Shown: positions 53,442-62,013, counted from the stretch's first letter. The stretch: 64,000 nt of DNA from Collibacillus ludicampi (GCF_023705585.1 NZ_BOQE01000001.1:1887001-1951000), one strand, 5' to 3'. Numbers and translations: made by a program. The notes: generated by a model not told the origin, from the letters alone.

Positions 53442-55778
53442 TTATTTTTTGATGTTCCTAGAGATCCCCCATTGATCCATCTTTCGATAAAGTGTACTCC
53501 TAGTAATCCCTAGTTTTTTTGCTGCCTCACTTATACTCGAAGATTCTGAGAGAACTTGCTCGATGGTCAATCTTTCCATATCTTTTAAAGAAGGTATGGA
53601 AGTTGGCAATGCAGCCTTCGTATGGTGAAATTCACCTGGCAAGTGTTGTACCGATACCTCTTCTTCTTCAATAGCCAAAAGAAAAGCTCTTTCCATAACA
53701 TTTCTCAATTCTCTTATGTTACCCGGCCAGGAATAGTTTTGTAAGGCTTGCAGTGTCAAGGGCGATAATGAAGTTGGTCCTTTTCCGTAATATTGATGAA
53801 ATTGTTGCAGGAATTCCAAAGCCAAATGGTTAATGTCTTCGGTTCGCTGACGAAGTGGAGGAATCGTAATGGTGAAAACATTTAATCGGTAATACAAATC
53901 TGACCGAAAGGAACCTTGATAAGCAATTTCCTCCCTCAAATTCCGGTTGGTTGCGGCAATGATTCTTACGTCAACATGACGTTCTTTATGATCACCGATT
54001 CTGACTACTTTTCGTTCCTCTAACACTCTCAGAAGGGTGACCTGCAAATCCAACGGCATTTCTCCAATTTCATCTAAAAATAAAGTTCCATTATGAGCTG
54101 CCTCGAATTTTCCGATCGCTCCTCCTTTTCTCGATCCAGTAAAAGCTCCTTCGATATATCCAAACAGTTCACTGGCAATCAACTCTCTGGGGATTGCCCC
54201 AGCATTGATCGCTACAAAAGGTCCTCGGCGACGTGAACTTTGTTCATGAATAGCGCGTGCCAAAACTTCTTTTCCTGATCCTGTCTCGCCCAGAATTAAT
54301 ACATTCGCATCTGATTGCGAGGCGATTTTGGCAATATGGAGTTCTTTTTGATAAAGCTTATTTTTGGTTTTAATGGTGTTAAATTGATATATGGTTTCGT
54401 GATGCGGTTCATGTTTTTTGTTATCATGACTCTTTTCTCGAAGCATAATAAAACGGTATGCCGGATACAGCCCAATGGTTTGATCGACAACAGAATAGGT
54501 AGGAGTCAATTCTTGAATCGTAGAGAGACTTGCAGTTTCACCTAATGTAATCCCAAGTATGGCCAAAGCTCGATCATTCGCATATAAAACGAGGTTACTT
54601 TCGTCTAAAATCACCACTGCTTCTTTTGTTTCCTGCCCCCAAACCTCCACGACCGCTTTCCAACTATTCGATTCTGTTGCGTTGAAATTTATGGTATCGG
54701 TGACAAGAGGCTTGGCAGGAATTGAGTTCTCGGAATCCCAAAGGATAGTAAATTGCCCGTTTATATTCGCCCTGGCGATTCTCACCTGTCGAGACAAGTG
54801 GTTATTCGAGTTCACTTCGATGATGCCACAGGGCGTTTTGATCTTTTTTCCGTACAATGATTGCAAGATCTTTTGTCTCTTTGTATCTCCAATATGGGAA
54901 ATGGATTGTAGAATCATTTGCACTCCAATATAAGTATTCACCATGGAGAAGGAAATGACTGTATGTTGTCCATATCGCGAGCAAAAACCATCCACAAATC
55001 TTTTATTTTCTTCCGTTTGGATACTTTGGAAGTAGCTGGCACAACTATAATGACCCGCTGCATATTTTGCTCCCATTGCTTTGATTTCGACTTCCGATGT
55101 GATCGGACTAAAGATCGGAAGTTGTTCTGGTTTTAACCCTAGCTCATGAAAGGTACGATAAAAATGAATCGTACTCTCTCCCACAAGAGTAGATAGAATG
55201 GTATCGGGGTGAGCAGCCATGATATTTTCAAGGATCTGGACAAATTGTGTATGCCCCAATGGAACATAAAGTTCTCCTGCCACATCACCCTGTAAATCAA
55301 TCATGAATTGATGAACTTGTTGATTCGTAGATCGGGGATAAATGTAATCATTGCCGATCAAATAGACTCTGCGGCCAAATTGTTGAACCATGTAACGGAG
55401 CATCGTATAAACCTGCTGATTGGGAACTTCTCCAATATACAAAACATGGGGATGTAATTCTTGTCCTTCATATAAAGTAGGATACACAAGAAAACAATCA
55501 TATTGTTCAAGAATAGGTAAAATGGCCTTTCGACAAGCTGATGTGTAGCATCCAATAAAAATTCGTATTCCAGATTGAGCCAATTCTAAAGCCTGTTTTA
55601 CACACTCATTAGGGTCAGAGCGAATATCGCGTATCACAAACTCAAATTGAATATCGTTTTTGTTCCTCTTCTGTTGATATTCTTCTAATGCAAAAAGGGC
55701 TGCCTGATATTGTCCCTTCTCCGTGACAGATGTCGTTCCTGTTAAAGAAAATAACAATCCGATTTGAATCAGTTTCAT
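53442..55778 (-). CDS. Sigma-54 activator with fused AmiC-like amide sensor
   Basis: A 778-aa regulator. Residues 1-365 are an AmiC/UrtA-type periplasmic-binding fold without signal peptide: I-G-L-L-F-S-L-T-G, F-I-G-C-Y-T-S-A-C-R-K-A, Y-P-T-L-Y-E-G, G-N-D-Y-I-Y-P-R-S-T-N all match AmiC of Pseudomonas. A PAS-like part (about 375-450) follows, then the sigma-54 AAA+ domain: Walker A G-E-T-G-S-G-K-E near 496, G-A-F-T-G-S near 542, F-L-D-E-I-G-E-M. The end is a Fis-type HTH (A-A-K-K-L-G-I-T-R-S-T-L-Y-R-K). It is divergent from the nitrile hydratase genes and their -24/-12 promoter. AmiC binds short amides, so nitrile/amide sensing is inferred. AAGGTAGG precedes the ATG. Confidence 0.9.
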   Translation of the reverse strand: MKLIQIGLLFSLTGTTSVTEKGQYQAALFALEEYQQKRNKNDIQFEFVIRDIRSDPNECVKQALELAQSGIRIFIGCYTSACRKAILPILEQYDCFLVYPTLYEGQELHPHVLYIGEVPNQQVYTMLRYMVQQFGRRVYLIGNDYIYPRSTNQQVHQFMIDLQGDVAGELYVPLGHTQFVQILENIMAAHPDTILSTLVGESTIHFYRTFHELGLKPEQLPIFSPITSEVEIKAMGAKYAAGHYSCASYFQSIQTEENKRFVDGFCSRYGQHTVISFSMVNTYIGVQMILQSISHIGDTKRQKILQSLYGKKIKTPCGIIEVNSNNHLSRQVRIARANINGQFTILWDSENSIPAKPLVTDTINFNATESNSWKAVVEVWGQETKEAVVILDESNLVLYANDRALAILGITLGETASLSTIQELTPTYSVVDQTIGLYPAYRFIMLREKSHDNKKHEPHHETIYQFNTIKTKNKLYQKELHIAKIASQSDANVLILGETGSGKEVLARAIHEQSSRRRGPFVAINAGAIPRELIASELFGYIEGAFTGSRKGGAIGKFEAAHNGTLFLDEIGEMPLDLQVTLLRVLEERKVVRIGDHKERHVDVRIIAATNRNLREEIAYQGSFRSDLYYRLNVFTITIPPLRQRTEDINHLALEFLQQFHQYYGKGPTSLSPLTLQALQNYSWPGNIRELRNVMERAFLLAIEEEEVSVQHLPGEFHHTKAALPTSIPSLKDMERLTIEQVLSESSSISEAAKKLGITRSTLYRKMDQWGISRNIKK

Positions 55779-55901
55779 TCGATCCTACCTTCCAGTGTAT
55801 AATTTTTATACAATGTTTAATATTAATACATTTTCTTTTTAATTGATTATACTATAAATTCTTAATGTTTAGGAGATGATGATTGTCTGCGTGTCCCAAA
55901 G

Positions 55902-55914
55902 TTGTACAAATTGT
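55902..55914. promoter_or_regulatory. Candidate activator-binding palindromes
   Basis: TTGTACAA (55902-55909) overlaps ACAAATTGT (55906-55914), 57-70 bases upstream of the -24 element, the distance expected for an enhancer of a sigma-54 activator. No second matching copy was found nearby, so this is a weak candidate. The 55779-56155 gap otherwise shows only the -24/-12 promoter and an AT-rich leader. Confidence 0.3.
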
Positions 55915-55970
55915 AGGATTAAAAACGAAATCATTCACAAGGGTGTCATATAGATTCGATCGATTTTCAC

Positions 55971-55988
55971 TTGGCATATCTCTTGCTT
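55971..55988 (+). promoter_or_regulatory. Sigma-54 (-24/-12) promoter of nitrile hydratase operon
   Basis: TTGGCATATCTCTTGCTT matches the sigma-54 consensus TGGCAC-N5-TTGCW with the exact GG-to-GC spacing. It lies 170 bases before the hydratase start, leaving a leader of about 155 bases. The divergent sigma-54 activator is its obvious regulator. There is no convincing sigma-A promoter between it and the gene. Confidence 0.88.
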
Positions 55989-56155
55989 ATATATAAAAGT
56001 GACTGGCCAAAATCTATAAGGAGGAGAGGGGGGATTTACTTATCATTTTATTTATTAGTAGTATAATAAATTTTTTAACTTTTTAAAATCTATTATTTAC
56101 TGACTCTATCTTTTGTGTTACAATTCTTTCAATTCCACAAAGGGGAGGCATACAA

Positions 56156-56845
56156 ATGAACGGTATCCACGATCTTGGAGGTATGGATGGATTTGGGAAA
56201 GTTATGTATGTAAAAGAAAAAGACGACCCTTACTTCACTGCTGATTGGGAAAGGCTTACTTTCGCGCTTGTGGCTAACTGCATGGCACAAGGATTAGGGA
56301 TGAAGGCCTTTGATGAATTCCGAATTGGTATTGAACTCATGCGTCCCGTGGACTATCTGACGTCATCCTATTATGGGCATTGGGTTGCGACCGTCGAATA
56401 CAACTTATTAGATACGGGAGTATTGAGCGCTGAAGAGCTCGAAGCTCGAACACAAGCTTTCTTGGAGAAACCGGATACAAAATTACCGCACCGTGAAGAT
56501 CCGGAATTAGTAAAGCTTGTAGAAAAAGCCCTGCTGGAAGGCTTGTCTCCGGAACGCGAAATATCGTCTCCTCCCCGGTTCGAGGTGGGACAGAGGATAA
56601 AGACAAGGAACATTCACCCTACGGGTCATACAAGATTCCCCCGTTACGTTCGTGACAAGTATGGTGTCATCGATGAAGTGTATGGGGCTCATGTTTTCCC
56701 TGATGATGCCGCTCATAGGAGAGGAGAAAACCCGCAATATATCTATCGCGTGCGTTTTGAAGCCGAAGAATTATGGGGGGTCAAACAGAAAGATTCAGTT
56801 TATGTCGATCTTTGGGAAAGTTATTTGGAACCTGTTTCACACTAA
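56156..56845 (+). CDS. nthB: Nitrile hydratase subunit beta
   Basis: A 229-aa beta subunit of nitrile hydratase, which converts R-CN to R-CONH2. It opens [14 protein letters not shown], the family signature, and carries [18 protein letters not shown] and the C-terminal beta barrel with R-x-P-R-Y-V-R and G-V-I, ending with the [10 protein letters not shown] motif. The R-Y-V-R / H-x-G-H-T-R-F-P-R stretch includes the conserved arginines that support the active-site cysteines in the alpha subunit. Strong GGGGAGG site. Order beta-alpha-activator, as in other Co-type clusters. The gap to the alpha gene is 25 bases. Confidence 0.95.
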   Translation: MNGIHDLGGMDGFGKVMYVKEKDDPYFTADWERLTFALVANCMAQGLGMKAFDEFRIGIELMRPVDYLTSSYYGHWVATVEYNLLDTGVLSAEELEARTQAFLEKPDTKLPHREDPELVKLVEKALLEGLSPEREISSPPRFEVGQRIKTRNIHPTGHTRFPRYVRDKYGVIDEVYGAHVFPDDAAHRRGENPQYIYRVRFEAEELWGVKQKDSVYVDLWESYLEPVSH

Positions 56846-56870
56846 TCGTTTATAAGAGGAGGAGTTTCGT

Positions 56871-57533
56871 ATGACGACTGATCACAAAATTACGTCTCAT
56901 AATCACAAAGTAGATCCCCGTTTCCCCCATCACCATCCACGTCCGCAATCGTATTGGGGGGCACGCGCAAACGCGATCGCATCGCTGCTTATCGAGAAAG
57001 GGCTCCTTTCCAATGACGCGATCGATAGGGTTGTACAACACTATGAACATGAGCTTGGACCCATGCACGGAGCCAAGGTCGTCGCTAAGGCTTGGACAGA
57101 TCCCGTTTTCAAACAAAGATTGCTGGAAGATCCAGTGACTGTATTAAAAGAACTCGGATACTATGGTCTGCAGGGAGAAATTATCCGGGTCGTGGAAAAT
57201 ACGGATACTGTACACAATGTGGTCGTCTGCACCCTATGTTCATGCTATCCTTGGCCCTTGCTTGGTTTACCGCCTTCATGGTACAAAGAACCGGCTTATC
57301 GGGCTCGGGTTGTAAAAGAGCCAAGAAAGGTACTTCAAGAATTCGGTTTAGAGTTGCCTGAATCTGTCGAAATCCGGGTATGGGACAGCAGTTCAGAAGT
57401 ACGATTCATGGTATTACCGCAAAGACCAGAGGGTACTGAAGGAATGACGGAGGAAGAACTTGCACAACTCGTTACTCGGGATGCCATGATTGGTGTTGCC
57501 ATAGTAGAGCCGCCTACGGCTACTGTACGATAG
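56871..57533 (+). CDS. nthA: Nitrile hydratase subunit alpha, cobalt type
   Basis: A 220-aa catalytic subunit. The metal-binding claw reads V-C-T-L-C-S-C, with Cys120, Cys123 and Cys125; T-L-C-S-C marks a cobalt enzyme (the iron type has S-L-C-S-C). The two latter cysteines are normally oxidised to sulfinic and sulfenic acids. The following [10 protein letters not shown]-x-W-Y-K and [13 protein letters not shown]-x-E-F-G segments are family hallmarks. AGGAGG precedes the ATG. The neighbouring cobalt transporter fits the metal type. Confidence 0.97.
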   Translation: MTTDHKITSHNHKVDPRFPHHHPRPQSYWGARANAIASLLIEKGLLSNDAIDRVVQHYEHELGPMHGAKVVAKAWTDPVFKQRLLEDPVTVLKELGYYGLQGEIIRVVENTDTVHNVVVCTLCSCYPWPLLGLPPSWYKEPAYRARVVKEPRKVLQEFGLELPESVEIRVWDSSSEVRFMVLPQRPEGTEGMTEEELAQLVTRDAMIGVAIVEPPTATVR

Positions 57534-57543
57534 GAGGTAACCC

Positions 57544-57912
57544 ATGAAAAATTGTGAGACTACATCTGTTGAATCAATCATTGCGTATATGCCTGAGGAA
57601 ACCGCTCCACCCAGAAAAAACGGAGAATTAGACTTCCAAGATCCCTGGGAAAGACTCTCTTTTGGTGTAGTTCTTGCGTTGTACGAGGAAAAGCGTTATA
57701 CCTCATGGGATGATTTCCGGGATCGCTTGATCCAGGAGATCGCTAAGTGGGAGACCAATGAGAAAAAAGATAACCCTGACTGGAACTACTATGAGCAATG
57801 GCTAAAAGCCTTAGAACGACTCGTCGTGGAAACAGGGATGTTAGACAAGCGCGATATCGAGACCCGTGCCAACGAGTTTCTCACTGGGGAACGAGATGAG
57901 ATTTTTTATTAA
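57544..57912 (+). CDS. Nitrile hydratase activator (P14K-type)
   Basis: A 122-aa small protein related to the N-terminal half of the beta subunit: F-Q-D-P-W-E-R-L-S-F-G-V-V-L-A-L-Y-E, W-D-D-F-R-D-R-L-I-Q-E-I and Y-Y-E-Q-W-L-K-A-L-E-R-L-V-V-E-T-G. P14K and NhlE are such proteins; they hold the alpha subunit and swap out after cobalt is loaded. It lies 10 bases after the alpha gene with AGGAGG upstream, so it is clearly co-translated. A terminator-like hairpin follows. Confidence 0.9.
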   Translation: MKNCETTSVESIIAYMPEETAPPRKNGELDFQDPWERLSFGVVLALYEEKRYTSWDDFRDRLIQEIAKWETNEKKDNPDWNYYEQWLKALERLVVETGMLDKRDIETRANEFLTGERDEIFY

Positions 57913-57922
57913 ATAATAAAAA

Positions 57923-57951
57923 AAATGGGACAATGTAATGTTGTCCCATTT
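57923..57951 (+). terminator. Hairpin between hydratase and amidase genes
   Basis: AAATGGGACAA and TTGTCCCATTT arms around a 7-base loop, with A-rich and T-rich flanks. It could end or attenuate the hydratase transcript, making amidase expression partly separate. A possible weak promoter (TTGAGA 58015-58020, TAAACA 58038-58043, 17 bases apart) follows. Confidence 0.65.
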
Positions 57952-58072
57952 CTAAACAAGCACACTCTCGTTACTAAATCTAACTTCAATTCCCAAAGTA
58001 TTATATCGAATAGGTTGAGAAAAAGCAATGAATGCGATAAACAATTAATTTTTCATAGAGGGAGTGTTCGAA

Positions 58073-59125
58073 ATGAGACACGGAGATATCTCAAGCAGTT
58101 TCGATACTGTAGGAGTGGCCGTCGTCAACTACAAGATGCCGCGTTTGCATACGAGAGAGGAAGTTTTGGAGAACGCGAGAAATATTGCGAACATGGTTGT
58201 CGGTATGAAGCAGGGGCTTCCGGGTATGGATTTGGTCATCTTTCCGGAATACAGCACCCACGGAATCATGTATGATCCGAAAGAAATGTATGAAACCGCT
58301 TCCACCATACCGGGTGAAGAAACTGAAATCTTTGCCGAAGCTTGCCGGAGGGCTAACACCTGGGGCGTGTTTTCTCTCACAGGGGAACAGCATGAAGATC
58401 ATCCGAACAAACCCCCGTACAACACTCTGATTTTAATGAACAATAAAGGCGAGATTGTTCAGAAATATAGAAAGATTATGCCCTGGTGCCCGATTGAGGG
58501 ATGGTATCCAGGCGGCAAAACCTTTGTCTCAGAAGGACCGAAGGGACTAAAAATGAGCCTGATTATTTGCGACGATGGCAACTATCCGGAAATTTGGCGT
58601 GATTGCGCGATGAAAGGCGCCGAATTGATCGTCCGTTGCCAAGGTTACATGTATCCGGCCAAGGAACAGCAAATTATCATGGCGAAAGCAATGGCTTGGG
58701 CGAACAACACGTATGTTGCGGTTGCGAACGCGACCGGTTTTGACGGTGTGTATTCCTACTTTGGACATTCCGCGATCATTGGATTCGATGGACGGACACT
58801 CGGGGAGTGCGGTACGGAAGAGAACGGCATTCAATATGCGGAGATTTCGATTTCGCAAATCCGTGATTTCCGCAGGAATTCGCAATCGCAAAACCACCTC
58901 TTCAAGCTTTTGCATAGGGGTTATACCGGCTTGATCAATGCGGGCGACGGAGACAAAGGTGTCGCAGAATGTCCGTATGACTTCTACCGCACATGGGTAT
59001 TAGATGCGGAACAGGCTCGTGAAAACGTGGAAAAAATCACCCGGTCCACAGTCGGAACCGCCGAGTGTCCGATTGAAGGGATTCCGCACGAAGGCAAAGT
59101 GCTGGCGGCAGGCAAATCAAAATAA
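58073..59125 (+). CDS. amiE: Aliphatic amidase
   Basis: A 350-aa nitrilase-superfamily amidase hydrolysing short amides to acid plus ammonia. It begins M-R-H-G-D-I-S-S-S and aligns residue for residue with Pseudomonas AmiE, placing the catalytic triad at Glu59 (F-P-E-Y-S-T), Lys134 (Y-R-K-I-M-P-W) and Cys166 (I-C-D-D-G-N-Y-P-E), with Glu142 also kept. The ATG at 58073 is chosen by homology and AGAGGGAG upstream. It takes the amide produced by the hydratase to the carboxylic acid. The [19 protein letters not shown] end region is standard. Confidence 0.97.
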   Translation: MRHGDISSSFDTVGVAVVNYKMPRLHTREEVLENARNIANMVVGMKQGLPGMDLVIFPEYSTHGIMYDPKEMYETASTIPGEETEIFAEACRRANTWGVFSLTGEQHEDHPNKPPYNTLILMNNKGEIVQKYRKIMPWCPIEGWYPGGKTFVSEGPKGLKMSLIICDDGNYPEIWRDCAMKGAELIVRCQGYMYPAKEQQIIMAKAMAWANNTYVAVANATGFDGVYSYFGHSAIIGFDGRTLGECGTEENGIQYAEISISQIRDFRRNSQSQNHLFKLLHRGYTGLINAGDGDKGVAECPYDFYRTWVLDAEQARENVEKITRSTVGTAECPIEGIPHEGKVLAAGKSK

Positions 59126-59202
59126 CCCATTAGGGAAGGAGTCAGTGCTTGGAAGGGTCTGGCTCCTTTTTCCCACAAGCAGACGAGCGGGGGAGAAGCA
59201 CC

Positions 59203-60363
59203 ATGCCATTTATCAATGACAAGCTGGAATATTATGCGGCCGAACGAAGGCGGAAAGAGATGGAGGAAAAACAGAGAGTGCCTGATGTGACTGACTCGCC
59301 TGCTGATCAACCGATCCGTAAAATTCAGACCCGTTTCCGGTTTGATGTGGAAGAGGTCATGAAGAGGCTACGGAATAGAATTCTCGGGCAGGAACATGTG
59401 CTGAAAAGCATCGAAAACATGTTGAAAATTGTGCGGGCTGATATTGCCGATCCGGACAAACCTTTGTACATCGGGTTGTTTTTGGGTCCAACCGGCGTCG
59501 GGAAAACGGAAATTGTCCGCGTTCTGGCAGAAGCGATCCACGGGAGCCGGGAATCGTTTTGCCGAGTGGACATGAATACGTTGTCTCTCGATCATTATGC
59601 CGCGGCGCTGACAGGCGCTCCTCCCGGATATGTCGGGAGCCGGGAAGGTTCTACCATCTTTGACAAGGAAAAAATCGAAGGATCTTACAGCAGGCCGGGG
59701 ATCCTATTATTCGATGAAATTGAAAAGGCAAGTCCGCAGGTGATCCAAACGTTACTGAACGTGTTCGACAACGGCGTCATGACCATCGCGTCGGGTGAAG
59801 AGACGATTGATTTTCGTAACACCCTGATCTTTATGACCAGCAACCTGGGGGCAAGAGAAATCCAAAGCTTTGCCGATAACAAATTTTCTTTTCTTGCCAA
59901 ACAGGCTATTCATTTCTTAAATCCTGTAAACTGGAAAGTTAAGGAAAATGAAACGATTCTCGATCATCTCATCAAAAGAAGACTTGAAAGCAGTTTTCGA
60001 CCCGAATTTATCAATCGGATCGACGACATCATCACCTTCAATTGGCTGACTCGACAGACACTATTCGAGATCATTGATTTGTTTACGGAGCAGATCAACC
60101 GAAAACTTCGAAGATACGGCTGTGAGCTGGAACTTGATGTTTCCGCGAAAGAATTTCTGCTTGAAAAGGGATATGACAGGAAGTATGGAGCACGCGCTTT
60201 AAAAAGAGCGGTGCGTAAATATGTAATGGTTCCGCTGGCGGAATTATTGATGGAACAAACGGCGCCGGAAGGACTGGTGAGTTACAAAGCTCGAGGGTCT
60301 ATGACGGGCATTGAAATAAAAGTTATGTACACAGAAATAGACATACAGACAGAAACGGGATAA
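59203..60363 (+). CDS. AAA+ ATPase, single Clp-D2-like domain
   Basis: A 386-aa protein. A charged N-terminal helix (residues 6-26) is followed by one AAA+ domain of the ClpA/B/C D2 type: Walker A G-P-T-G-V-G-K-T (95-102), the G-A-P-P-G-Y-V-G pore loop, Walker B L-L-F-D-E-I-E-K-A, M-T-S-N-L-G-A-R-E-I sensor-1 region, F-R-P-E-F-I-N-R-I-D arginine finger and a D2-small domain (K-Y-G-A-R-A-L-K-R-A-V). It lacks the D1 domain, N-domain and ClpP-binding I-G-F/L loop. The ATG at 59203 has a GGGGGAG site. Its place between amidase and cobalt transporter suggests a remodelling role in hydratase maturation, by inference. Confidence 0.85.
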   Translation: MPFINDKLEYYAAERRRKEMEEKQRVPDVTDSPADQPIRKIQTRFRFDVEEVMKRLRNRILGQEHVLKSIENMLKIVRADIADPDKPLYIGLFLGPTGVGKTEIVRVLAEAIHGSRESFCRVDMNTLSLDHYAAALTGAPPGYVGSREGSTIFDKEKIEGSYSRPGILLFDEIEKASPQVIQTLLNVFDNGVMTIASGEETIDFRNTLIFMTSNLGAREIQSFADNKFSFLAKQAIHFLNPVNWKVKENETILDHLIKRRLESSFRPEFINRIDDIITFNWLTRQTLFEIIDLFTEQINRKLRRYGCELELDVSAKEFLLEKGYDRKYGARALKRAVRKYVMVPLAELLMEQTAPEGLVSYKARGSMTGIEIKVMYTEIDIQTETG

Positions 60364-60365
60364 AT

Positions 60366-60414
60366 GTACCAAAGGAAAGACAATCCTTCGTTGATTGTTC
60401 TTTCCTTCCGGTAC
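60366..60414. terminator. Hairpin between AAA+ and cobalt transporter genes
   Basis: GGAAAGACAATC and GATTG-TTCTTTCC arms (one bulge) around a 7-base loop, enclosed by an outer GTACC/GGTAC pair. It may attenuate the transcript before the transporter gene. No strong T-run follows. Confidence 0.45.
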
Positions 60415-60495
60415 GGATGTCAGAATGTTGTTCGCGAGTGAGATTCGGGAATATTACGTCAATGAACAAAAGTGAACGACAAGGAGGTATCACGA

Positions 60496-61296
60496 GTGGA
60501 AACTCTATCGTTAATCTTTCTTGTATTCGTACTAGGTCTTCGTCATGGACTGGATGCAGATCATTTGGCGTGTATCGATGGTTTGACCCGTTACAATTGG
60601 CGAATGAATAGTCCGATTGCTCGTTGGGTTGGTACACTGTTCTCATTTGGTCATGGACTTGTTGTTGCGAGTGTGGCAGTCATTCTCGGCTTGTTTATCA
60701 AGAATTTTCAGTTTCCAGATTACTTCGATACGGTTGTAACGTGGGTATCGATTACTTCATTGTTTATGATCGGAACTTTGAATATCTTAAATCTTATACG
60801 AACCAAGTCTACTGAAAGTGATTTTGAGCTTCGTGGAATCAAAGGAAAATTCATTCCGAGGATCGCGAGGGAGACGACCAATCCATTTCTCGTTATTTTA
60901 ATTGGCGGCGTATTTGCGATGGCAGCTGATACGGTGAGTCAAACCTCTGTCTGGGCACTCGCAACAGGCAATTCTGGCAGCCATATGCCCTTAATCTTAG
61001 GACTTACCTTCATGATTGGTATGATGACCACAGATACAATCGATTCATGGGTAACCTATCGAATGATCAGCCAATCAAGCAAGCTTGGGCAATCGGCTTC
61101 AAGAGTGATGGGATGGGTAATTGTAGCTCTTGCATATGGTGTTTCTTTTTATGAAGCGTTGACATTCTTCTATCCGGAAGCTGAACTCGATTTCGAAATC
61201 GTTGGAGCCATTCTATTCGTGTTGATGCTTCTCTGTTTTGGATTCATAAGTTTGCGAAGGAAACCATTAACTTCTCATTCACAACTGAACCAATAA
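60496..61296 (+). CDS. Cobalt/nickel permease, NiCoT family (NhlF-like)
   Basis: A 266-aa, eight-TM metal permease of the HoxN/NixA/NhlF family. The defining H-x4-D-H motif stands in R-H-G-L-D-A-D-H-L-A in TM2. The second-signature region F-S-F-G-H-G and the G-x-F-A-M-A-A-D-T / G-M-x-T-T-D-T segments agree. The GTG at 60496 lies 8 bases after AAGGAGG; an earlier in-frame GTG at 60472 would put the ribosome site inside the coding region. NhlF supplies cobalt to the nitrile hydratase of Rhodococcus J1, and the position here supports the same role. Confidence 0.9.
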   Translation: METLSLIFLVFVLGLRHGLDADHLACIDGLTRYNWRMNSPIARWVGTLFSFGHGLVVASVAVILGLFIKNFQFPDYFDTVVTWVSITSLFMIGTLNILNLIRTKSTESDFELRGIKGKFIPRIARETTNPFLVILIGGVFAMAADTVSQTSVWALATGNSGSHMPLILGLTFMIGMMTTDTIDSWVTYRMISQSSKLGQSASRVMGWVIVALAYGVSFYEALTFFYPEAELDFEIVGAILFVLMLLCFGFISLRRKPLTSHSQLNQ

Positions 61297-61307
61297 CCGA
61301 ATATTTC

Positions 61308-61337
61308 GAAGATCTCTCGTAAGCATTTGGAGGGGTC
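61308..61337 (+). terminator. Probable terminator after the nitrile locus
   Basis: GAAGA-TCTCTC and GAGGGG-TCTTC arms around a 9-base loop, then ATTTCTTTTAT. It closes the transcript of the cobalt transporter gene against the convergent CsoR-family gene. Confidence 0.55.
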
Positions 61338-61379
61338 TTCATTTCTTTTATAATGGAGACTCTTTCATGCACAGTTCCA

Positions 61380-61643
61380 TTAAATAAACTTCTTCAAAGC
61401 ATTTTTCAAACGTTCAACCGTTTCTTGGTCGTTCTGCTTACGAACTCCTTCCACAACACAATCTTCTAAATAATCCTCTAATATCAACTTTCCTACATTA
61501 TTTATGGCTGATTTTACCGCACTTATTTGTAAAAGTAATTCATCACAACTACGTCCTTCTTCTGCCATCTTCTTAATTCCGCGGATATGTCCTTCAATTT
61601 TTGAAAGACGACTGATCACTTCAGGTAATTTATGGGAGGACAT
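61380..61643 (-). CDS. CsoR/RcnR-family repressor, CstR-like
   Basis: An 87-aa all-helical repressor of the CsoR/RcnR/CstR (DUF156) family. L-x-x-I-E-G-H-I-R-G-I is the family helix. The ligand positions are Cys33 and Cys62, 29 apart, as in the persulfide sensor CstR, whereas the copper CsoR His between them is Tyr58 (L-E-D-Y-L-E-D-C). Cobalt/nickel RcnR types use His ligands that are absent here, so a metal role for the adjacent transporter is unlikely; a reactive-sulfur sensor is plausible. The start at 61643 has GGAG upstream. It is self-regulated by a GC-palindrome promoter. Confidence 0.82.
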   Translation of the reverse strand: MSSHKLPEVISRLSKIEGHIRGIKKMAEEGRSCDELLLQISAVKSAINNVGKLILEDYLEDCVVEGVRKQNDQETVERLKNALKKFI

Positions 61644-61677
61644 AATTCTCACTCCGTACATCTTCTCTTAGAACCCC

Positions 61678-61729
61678 TCCCCCCGGGGGGGATACTTATA
61701 CTTTATATAAAAGACTGTAAGTATGTCAA
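61678..61729 (-). promoter_or_regulatory. CsoR-family gene promoter and operator
   Basis: Minus-strand -35 TTGACA (61729-61724), 16-base spacer, -10 TATAAA (61707-61702), then the GC palindrome CCCCCCGGGGGGG (61679-61691) flanked by T and A, the typical CsoR/CstR operator form, located around the transcription start. The gene is therefore probably autorepressed. The rest of the gap up to 62013 shows nothing clear. Confidence 0.7.
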
Positions 61730-62013
61730 GTAAGTTGATCAATCACCTGAAAGATTTCATCGCAGAATGAAATTTTGGGACGCGACCACAAAAGCTAACC
61801 CAAGAACTATAGCGAATGACAGACTTCCTTTTGAGAGCAAGTGATGATCGGAATGAACGATTAACTGCTTAATTGACGGGTCTGATTAATGGAGACTACT
61901 GACTTTCAGTAAATTTTCAGTGTCCGTTCAGCGCGGTTTCAGTTCTGACCATGATAATATAAAAAGAATGATAACAACGTAAAGAGAAAGACAACAACGA
62001 AGGTGGGTCAGGG

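Noticed and set aside
61380-61643. Cobalt sensor controlling the adjacent permease
   Set aside because: It lacks the His ligands of RcnR-type sensors, the permease is convergent with its own upstream region lacking the GC palindrome, and only the repressor's own promoter carries the site.
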